DNA of 64,000 bases from CAYVVT01 sp964454335. Its GTDB lineage: Bacteria; Fidelibacterota; UBA8477; JABMPR01. Of this stretch, positions 58,275 to 64,000 are shown in pieces; position 1 is the first letter of the stretch, and each line of letters opens with the position of its first letter. The notes under the pieces were generated by a model, which was not told the origin of the DNA, ran no database searches, and saw only the letters and a list, made by a program, of their open reading frames with translations. The stretch lies in NCBI GenBank assembly GCA_964454335.1, contig CAYVVT010000008.1, forward strand, positions 1 to 64,000, given 5' to 3'. A program made the translations under genes and the position numbers.

Positions 58275-58893
58275 TACCATCCCGTTCGTGATCTCCATTC
58301 TCAAGAACATACTGGGCGTTCAGTATTGGCCATGCAAAAGGTATACGTGAATGTTTCATTTCTGAATGGATCAATTTCAGGTCCAGTTCCTCAAATACAG
58401 TTCGCCATTCCGAATCACTTCTGTTGTTGTGCGGGTGATCGAAGATCTCCATGTTCACCAGGCTGTCCAGGACGCGGGTAACCCAGAAATGGAAGCGGGA
58501 GGTAACCACATCCTCGAAGACAATGACCCTGGTGGCAACACGTTTGGCCTCCGCCAGTATCTCATCGGGATTCCTGGTATGGTGCAGGACGAAGGCCACC
58601 AGTGCACAGTCAAAACTCTGATCTTCAAAAGGCAGCCTGCGCCCGTCAAACACCACCGGTTCTACGCTGCTTATTACGGAGAAGTCCGCAATGTCTGCCG
58701 CAGTGGCCCGAAATCCTGATTCCTGAAGCAGATGTGCGGTGACACAGGTCCCTGCGCCGATATCGATGATGTTACCCTTGTCCGGAAGGTAAGGTCGTAT
58801 GGCCGCGATGATCCTTTTACTGCGTGCAGTTTCCCCCCAGTGCAGTAATTGGCGTGTAAGTGGGAGTTTTGTCGCTGTCTGACGCCAATTCAT
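58267..58893 (-). CDS. Class I SAM-dependent methyltransferase
   Basis: A 208-residue protein. The SAM motif is NIIDIGAGTCVTAHLL near residue 43; PFEDQSFDCALVAFVLHH is motif II/III and EAKRVATRVIVFEDV follows, a Methyltransf_11 pattern. Substrate unknown. It lies between the crotonase and dgcN and overlaps dgcN, so it may be part of the same unit. No ribosome-binding site is clear before the ATG. Confidence 0.78.
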   Translation of the reverse strand: MNWRQTATKLPLTRQLLHWGETARSKRIIAAIRPYLPDKGNIIDIGAGTCVTAHLLQESGFRATAADIADFSVISSVEPVVFDGRRLPFEDQSFDCALVAFVLHHTRNPDEILAEAKRVATRVIVFEDVVTSRFHFWVTRVLDSLVNMEIFDHPHNNRSDSEWRTVFEELDLKLIHSEMKHSRIPFAWPILNAQYVLENGDHERDGNE

Positions 58894-58917
58894 TGATGGA
58901 ATTTCGAAGAAGAGTGT

Positions 58918-59694
58918 TCAGCGGTTCTTGAATTCAGGATCCCGTCGTTCCAGAAAGGCTTTTGCGCCCTCGATGTGGTCTTCGGTGGTGAACACATCCC
59001 GGAAGGCCCGGGCTTCTGCCGCCAGACCATCAGACAGCGGTTTGCCGGCACCGGCTTGAACGGCCTGCAACGTGTAGCGTTGCGCCTGAGGTCCCACCGT
59101 CATGAGCTTTCCGGCGATCTTTTCAACTTCCGCCAATAGCTGATCCGCGGGGAATACACCGTTGACCAGACCGAAATCATAGGCTTCGGCCGCCTTCACC
59201 ATGCGGCCGGAGAGAAGCATGTCAAGGGCCCTGCCGGACCCGATGAGACGAGGCAGACGCTGGGTACCTCCATAACCGGCGATGACACCCAGTTTTACCT
59301 CAGGCTGTCCGAATGTTGCTGATTCCGCCGCATAGCGCAGGTGACAGGTCATGGCCAGCTCACAACCGCCGCCAAGGGCGAAGCCGTTCACAGCAGCAAT
59401 GACAGGTTTGGGAGTGGATTCGATGAGATCGAGTACCGCCTGACCACGTTGAGCGAATGCTTCCGCTTCTTCCGGTGTCAACGAGGGGAATTGACTGATA
59501 TCTGCCCCGGCGACGAAGGCCTTCTCTCCCGCGCCGGTAAGGATGACCACCCGAATCCCATCATCAGCATGCATCTCCCTGAAAGCCGTCTCAAGATCAT
59601 CAACGACACCTGCATTCAGTGCATTGAGCTTGGCCTCCCGGGTAATGGTAACGATAGCCAGGCCATCCTTTCTATCGATCTGCACAAATTCCAT
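58918..59694 (-). CDS. Enoyl-CoA hydratase/isomerase (crotonase family)
   Basis: About 258 residues. The oxyanion segments are GEKAFVAGADISQF and NGFALGGGCELAMTCHLR; PEVKLGVIAGYGGTQRLPRLIG carries the second catalytic glutamate, as in short-chain enoyl-CoA hydratases such as crotonase/EchA. It probably hydrates enoyl-CoAs in fatty-acid or butyrate metabolism. The start is ATG 59694, 5 nt after GGAGG and sharing one base with the trkH stop (TGATG); upstream codons belong to trkH. Substrate length not known. Confidence 0.93.
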   Translation of the reverse strand: MEFVQIDRKDGLAIVTITREAKLNALNAGVVDDLETAFREMHADDGIRVVILTGAGEKAFVAGADISQFPSLTPEEAEAFAQRGQAVLDLIESTPKPVIAAVNGFALGGGCELAMTCHLRYAAESATFGQPEVKLGVIAGYGGTQRLPRLIGSGRALDMLLSGRMVKAAEAYDFGLVNGVFPADQLLAEVEKIAGKLMTVGPQAQRYTLQAVQAGAGKPLSDGLAAEARAFRDVFTTEDHIEGAKAFLERRDPEFKNR

Positions 59695-61190
59695 CAAAAC
59701 CTCCAGAAATGACGATTGAACACGACAATGACGGTGAGGATCTCCAGGCGGCCCAGCATCATCACCATGGCCATGACCCACTTCTCAAAATCACTGAAAA
59801 AGGCATAGTTGTCGGTTGGACCCACCTCGCCCAGACCGGGACCGATGTTGCACAGCATGGAAACCGAAGCTGTGGCGCTGGTAACGATATCGTGACCATA
59901 TCCGGTAAAGAACAGCGTAAGGCCTACAAAGATGACCATGAAGAACAACAGATAGGTTGTGGTGTTCCTGATGGCTCCGTCATCCACGAACTGCTGCTGC
60001 AGTTTGATGGGCAGGAAGGCCCGGGGATGGATCATCCGGCGTAATTCGGTGAAGGCCATCTTGGTAAACAGCATGATGCGAATGGCTTTGATGCCACCAC
60101 CCGTACTTCCGGCCATCCCGCCGACGAACATGAGGATGAAGAGGGTCAACTGTCCATAGTAGGACCAGTTTTCGAAGTCGGCCGTGGCAAAGCCGGTGGT
60201 GGTAATGATGGAAGCCACCTGGAAGAGGATCTGTCGAATGGGCTGAGAGTGTAATGCCTCCACAGCTGGATGGTCTCCAGCGGCATAATAGGAAGATGTG
60301 AAGTAATTGAAAAAGAGTCCGACGACTGCCAGGCCCATGATACTGAACCAGAATTGCCATTCACGGCTGCGTAGATAGCGGATGAACTTGCCCTGCAGAC
60401 CGAAATAATGCAGTGAGAAATTCGTTCCGGCCAGGATCATGAAGACTATGATCACCCAGTCAACATAGGCAGAATTGAAATGCGCGATGGAGGCATTTTT
60501 GGTGGAAAAACCTCCGGTCGCCATGGTTCCGAACGTATGGCAGAGTGAATCAAACCAGTCCATGGGACCCACCCACAGAAGCAGAAATTCCACTGCGGAG
60601 ATCAGCGCATAGACACCATAGAGGATCTTGGCGGTATCACTGATCCGGGGTGTGATCTTGTCACTGACGGGGCCGGGAGCCTCTGCAGCGAACAGAAGGT
60701 GCCCACTCCTGCCAGTAAGCGGCATGACCGTTACTGTAAAAACGATGATCCCCATTCCGCCCAACCAATGGGTGAAGCTCCTCCAGAAGAGTACACCATG
60801 GGGCAGGCTTTCAATGTCCGAAAGAATGGAAGCTCCGGTGGTGGTGAAGCCTGACATCGCTTCAAAGAAACAGTCCGTATAGCTGATATCAGTCGCCAGC
60901 CACATGGGCAGTGCACCGAAAAGGGAAGCTGAGATCCAGCTCAGGCTGACTCCGAGAAAGACCTGGCGGGTGCTGAGATCGTGGGGATGCCGGGTGATGA
61001 AATAGCTGAGACCGCCTATTCCCAGCGTGATGGCCATGGATTCAAGAATGGCCAAGGTATCCCCATCATCGAAGGCCAGGGACACCAGCAAGGGAAACAG
61101 CATACTAGCACCGATGAACAGCGTCAGCGCTGCCAGAAGATTCAGCGTGGGGACAATGCTGAGGTGTTTAATTGAATAGCGCTTCGACAT
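59694..61190 (-). CDS. trkH: Trk-type potassium uptake membrane subunit
   Basis: About 498 residues. Repeated membrane-pore-membrane units carry filter-like loops: SGFTTTGASILSD, TMATGGFSTKNASI, TTTGFATADF and MLCNIGPGLGEVGP. TrkH forms the K+ channel that works with the RCK protein TrkA encoded just upstream; ATG 61190 lies in the end of trkA with GGTGGAAG ahead. It ends overlapping the crotonase start. Confidence 0.95.
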   Translation of the reverse strand: MSKRYSIKHLSIVPTLNLLAALTLFIGASMLFPLLVSLAFDDGDTLAILESMAITLGIGGLSYFITRHPHDLSTRQVFLGVSLSWISASLFGALPMWLATDISYTDCFFEAMSGFTTTGASILSDIESLPHGVLFWRSFTHWLGGMGIIVFTVTVMPLTGRSGHLLFAAEAPGPVSDKITPRISDTAKILYGVYALISAVEFLLLWVGPMDWFDSLCHTFGTMATGGFSTKNASIAHFNSAYVDWVIIVFMILAGTNFSLHYFGLQGKFIRYLRSREWQFWFSIMGLAVVGLFFNYFTSSYYAAGDHPAVEALHSQPIRQILFQVASIITTTGFATADFENWSYYGQLTLFILMFVGGMAGSTGGGIKAIRIMLFTKMAFTELRRMIHPRAFLPIKLQQQFVDDGAIRNTTTYLLFFMVIFVGLTLFFTGYGHDIVTSATASVSMLCNIGPGLGEVGPTDNYAFFSDFEKWVMAMVMMLGRLEILTVIVVFNRHFWRF

Positions 61191-62520
61191 CTTCCACCCG
61201 TGCTGGCCGTGTAAAGACCACGACACGATCATCAGGATTCAGCTTGGTCTCTCCGGTGGCGATCTCCTCGCCATGTGGATGGATCACTGCGCCGACGACA
61301 GAATCCGGCGGGAATTCAATGTCCTTCAGGGGCATGCCGATGATGCTGCTTTCGGCGCTGGGAGTCAATTCGATGACCTCGGCATCGATGCCTTCCAGCA
61401 TCATAACCGAATGGACCTGCCCGCGAACGACGTAGCGCATGAAGGCGTCCACAGTCGCCAGATTCTTGCTGACAACGGAATTGATACCCAGGCCCTTCAC
61501 CAGTGGGAGGTAGTCAGGAGAATTGATGTGTACGATGACCTTGTCGACACCTTTTCGTTTCGCCAGCAGACCTGAAAAGAGATTCACCGTCTCATCGTCT
61601 GTCAGTGAGATCACGGCATCAAAATCTGCAACACCCTCCGCTTCGAGGAAATCCAGGTCCAGTCCGTCGGCGTGCAGCAGCAGGACATCAGGTACTTCCT
61701 GGGAGGCTTTGGCCAGCTTCTCCTTGCGAAAATCCACCAGACGCACGTTGAATTGATCATTCAAGCGGTCGGCCACCAACCGGCCCAGCTTACCGGCGCC
61801 CAGGATCATGATGTTCTTGATCTTCTTGGTGCGCTTGTAGCCACAGAGCTTGTACATCTCGTCAAGACGTTCTTTCAGACAGATCACAAAGACCTTGTCC
61901 CCGGGTTCAAATCGATCATTGCCAAATGGAATGATGGTCTGTCCATTCCGATCGATGGCCACGGTCCTGAAGGCCAGTTCTTCGTAGGTCTCGCCGATTT
62001 CACGCAAAGTCTTGTTCATGATCTCGCAATTGTCTGTGGGGGTCAGAGCAACCATATAGACGCGACCGTGACTGTAGGTCATGATCTCAGAGGCGATGGC
62101 GTTCTGGATGAGATGCTGGATCTCCCGGGTGGCGATGAGCTCGGGATTGATCACCCGCTCGATTCCGAACTCCTGAGGTGGGAGCAAGGCATCCTTCTCG
62201 AGGTAATCGTTGCTGCGGACCCGGGCTACGATCTCTGCCTCCGGGTTCAGACGATTGGCCTTCATGCCGGCAACGATGTTCACCTCATCGATACGGGTCA
62301 CGGCGAGGAAGAGGTCGGCACTGGGGGTTTGAGCATCCATAAGGATGTTGGTCTGCGCGCCATTGCCTTCGATGACGAGAGCATCGAGTTCCTGTTTGGC
62401 TCGCTGACATTTTTCATGGTCCACATCAATTATGCTGATGTCGTTACCCAGTTCCGCCAGGGTCTTTGCCAGATAGAAACCCACGCTGCCTGCGCCTACG
62501 ATGACTACTTTTTTCTTCAT
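61168..62520 (-). CDS. trkA: Trk potassium system peripheral subunit TrkA
   Basis: A 450-residue protein with two RCK units: NAD-binding motifs VIVGAGSVGFYLAKTLAE (residues 5-22) and MILGAGKLGRLVADRL (near 238), each followed by a TrkA-C domain (for example VYMVALTPTDNCEIMNKTL). It gates TrkH in response to NAD(H)/nucleotides. AGGATAGGATT precedes the ATG, partly within the end of ltaE, so ltaE-trkA-trkH are probably one message. Confidence 0.96.
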   Translation of the reverse strand: MKKKVVIVGAGSVGFYLAKTLAELGNDISIIDVDHEKCQRAKQELDALVIEGNGAQTNILMDAQTPSADLFLAVTRIDEVNIVAGMKANRLNPEAEIVARVRSNDYLEKDALLPPQEFGIERVINPELIATREIQHLIQNAIASEIMTYSHGRVYMVALTPTDNCEIMNKTLREIGETYEELAFRTVAIDRNGQTIIPFGNDRFEPGDKVFVICLKERLDEMYKLCGYKRTKKIKNIMILGAGKLGRLVADRLNDQFNVRLVDFRKEKLAKASQEVPDVLLLHADGLDLDFLEAEGVADFDAVISLTDDETVNLFSGLLAKRKGVDKVIVHINSPDYLPLVKGLGINSVVSKNLATVDAFMRYVVRGQVHSVMMLEGIDAEVIELTPSAESSIIGMPLKDIEFPPDSVVGAVIHPHGEEIATGETKLNPDDRVVVFTRPARVEDVEALFN

Positions 62521-62524
62521 AATC

Positions 62525-63544
62525 CTATCCTAACACCTTTTGCAGGATCCTGATGGTTTCATCGATGGCGGCCTCATCCAATCCCATGTGGGTCACCAGA
62601 CGGATAAGGTTCGGATCCATCCAGATGGTGAGAAGTCCTTCTGCGTTCAAGCGGTCAGATATCTCTGCAGCATTATTATCCGGGAAGGTCAACAGGACCA
62701 TGTTGGTCTGGGTCCAGGAAATATCATCCGCCAGATAACCCAGTTCCTGACAGACCTGTGCCAGACGGGCCGCTCGAGCATGGTCATCGGCCAGCCGCTG
62801 GACATGGTTTTCCAATGCATATTGACCTGCTGCAGCCAGGATGCCCGCCTGCCGCATGGATCCGCCGTACATCTTACGGTAACGGTGAGCCTGATGAATG
62901 AAATCCCGGTTGCCAGAAAGTAGCGAACCCACAGGTGCTCCCAGACCCTTGGAAAGACACAGGCTGACTGAATCGAAGGGTGCTGACCAGGTTTCCGCAG
63001 GAATCCCGGTGGCCACCACGGCATTCATCAATCTGGCGCCATCCAGGTGCATCTTGATGCCATGTTTCCCGGCCAGTTCGGCAATATCGTGGATCGTGTC
63101 CAGGGGATAGATTACGCCGCCGGCCCGGTTGTGTGTATTCTCAAGTGATATCAAGGTTGTGGGGGCGCAGTGGGGATCATCAATACGGATGGCAGCACCA
63201 ATCTGTTCAGGTTGGAGGATACCGTGATCCCCGAATAGTGTATGCAGTTGGACCCCGCTCAAAGCGGCACCGGCCCCTGATTCATAGTTGAAGATATGAC
63301 TGTTATAATCGAGGATCAGTTCGTCCCCGGGATTGGTATGGGTGCGCAGGGCCACCTGGTTGCTCATGGTACCGGAAGGCACGAACAAGGCGGCCTCCTT
63401 GCCCATAAGTGCGGCTACGTGATCCTGCAGCGCATTGATGCTCGGGTCTTCGCCATACACGTCATCACCCACCTCGGCCTCATACATGGCCCGGCGCATG
63501 CCTTCGGTGGGAAGCGTAACCGTATCTGAACGTAGATCGATCAT
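62525..63544 (-). CDS. ltaE: Low-specificity L-threonine aldolase
   Basis: A 339-residue fold-type I PLP enzyme. MIDLRSDTVTLPTEGMRRAM is the family start; VPSGTMSNQVA, the PLP lysine in LCLSKGLGAPVGSLL, and HLDGARLMNA are conserved. It cleaves threonine/allo-threonine to glycine and acetaldehyde. The gene starts 15 nt after the lipoprotein gene and is followed 4 nt later by trkA, though the functions look unrelated. Confidence 0.94.
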   Translation of the reverse strand: MIDLRSDTVTLPTEGMRRAMYEAEVGDDVYGEDPSINALQDHVAALMGKEAALFVPSGTMSNQVALRTHTNPGDELILDYNSHIFNYESGAGAALSGVQLHTLFGDHGILQPEQIGAAIRIDDPHCAPTTLISLENTHNRAGGVIYPLDTIHDIAELAGKHGIKMHLDGARLMNAVVATGIPAETWSAPFDSVSLCLSKGLGAPVGSLLSGNRDFIHQAHRYRKMYGGSMRQAGILAAAGQYALENHVQRLADDHARAARLAQVCQELGYLADDISWTQTNMVLLTFPDNNAAEISDRLNAEGLLTIWMDPNLIRLVTHMGLDEAAIDETIRILQKVLG

Positions 63545-63559
63545 TGGCAGGCGTTTTTG

Positions 63560-64000
63560 TCAACGCACCGAGATAATACCATTTTCCACGGGAATATCAT
63601 AGGATGTAGCATTGGGTCCCGCAAAGACAGGATCCAGGAAAGCGAGCTCCGTTGGGCCAGAGAAATCATCTGCTGTCCTGACGGGGATCTTGAGGATCCC
63701 ACCGTCCAGCATCTTGATCGCATCTCCCTGCATACTGAAAACCAGGACCTTCATCCGATCTGGTTCATAGGATCTTGCATGCACTGAGAACGTCTCATTT
63801 CCAGGGAGCAGCACTGGTGTCTTCACTTCCAGTTCATCGCTGTTCCAGGAAAGCATGAATTCGATACCCTTCACCGTCTGGGGATAATTCAGATAGACCG
63901 ACAGGTCAACCTCTCCCGGTCCGATCTCGACAGCAGAGATCCCGAATCCCGTTCTCTGGTCAGGCTCAGGAGCCTTCTTCCCGCAACCGAGAACCACCAA
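63560..64000 (-). CDS. Cohesin-like lipoprotein, 5' end cut by window edge
   Basis: The frame enters from the right edge; the first visible residues LVVLGCGKK form a lipobox (cysteine at about visible residue 6), so the signal peptide begins outside the window. The mature part of about 140 residues resembles a cohesin-type beta-sandwich: an opening VEIGPGEVDLSVYLN, VKGIEFMLSWNSDELEV, and a GGILKIPV strand near the end. Cohesin-like domains bind partner proteins or sugars at the cell surface. Family assignment is by pattern only. The stop is 15 nt before ltaE. Confidence 0.6.
   Translation of the reverse strand: MVVLGCGKKAPEPDQRTGFGISAVEIGPGEVDLSVYLNYPQTVKGIEFMLSWNSDELEVKTPVLLPGNETFSVHARSYEPDRMKVLVFSMQGDAIKMLDGGILKIPVRTADDFSGPTELAFLDPVFAGPNATSYDIPVENGIISVR

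Overview
The window is almost wholly coding, about 60 genes on both strands. It reads as chromosome of a diderm (Gram-negative type) bacterium. The evidence is a Wza/Wzx/Wzy-type capsule or O-antigen locus with a Wzi outer-membrane protein, several lipoproteins, a DacB penicillin-binding protein, meso-DAP type MurE and a complete menaquinone pathway. The Bacteroidota-type Wzi, the large acidic S1 protein, GlnRS next to GluRS, and several secreted proteins of no known family suggest the FCB superphylum or Marinimicrobia/SAR406-like bacteria. That placement is inference; no rRNA or tRNA gene was seen to settle it.

Region 1 (1-16.2 kb, mostly minus strand) is a surface-polysaccharide locus. Read in transcription order it has ugd, an RfbB-type dehydratase, a WbpA-like dehydrogenase, Wza, a chain-length regulator without kinase, a Wzx flippase, a Wzy-like polymerase, two GT2 glycosyltransferases, a WbpI-like 2-epimerase and a methyltransferase. 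A wzi gene on the opposite strand follows, then WbpB- and WbpD-like enzymes and the start of an initiating sugar-phosphate transferase cut by the left edge. WbpA, B, D and I together point to a 2,3-diacetamido-uronic acid sugar nucleotide; only the WbpE aminotransferase step is missing from view.

Region 2 (16.4-34.0 kb, minus strand) is housekeeping: a VWA membrane protein, tsaD, a YbbR-domain protein, rpsA with repeat-rich acidic extensions at both ends, cmk, an unknown 569-residue Rossmann protein, an RluB-type pseudouridine synthase, scpB, scpA and trpS. It ends with a murein-peptide salvage group: a cytosolic NlpC/P60 peptidase, a diaminopimelate decarboxylase, an L-Ala-D/L-Glu epimerase and MurE.

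Region 3 (34.3-44.1 kb, plus strand) is a compact menaquinone operon, menF-menD-menH-menB-menA-menC-menE, followed by a MATE transporter.

Region 4 (44.1-64 kb, mostly minus strand) holds envelope proteins of unknown function, rmuC, glnS-gltX, a FAH-family hydrolase and uvrC. It continues with methylmalonyl-CoA epimerase, dacB, a probable D-glutamate conversion pair (DgcA-like epimerase and DgcN-like DUF1611 protein), a methyltransferase, a crotonase, trkH-trkA, a threonine aldolase and a lipoprotein cut by the right edge.

Genes are packed with many ATGA/TGATG overlaps, so most blocks are probably polycistronic. The points most worth a second look are the two separate peptidoglycan/D-glutamate salvage modules, a promoter-like motif shared by three or four minus-strand genes, and the repeat-expanded S1 protein.
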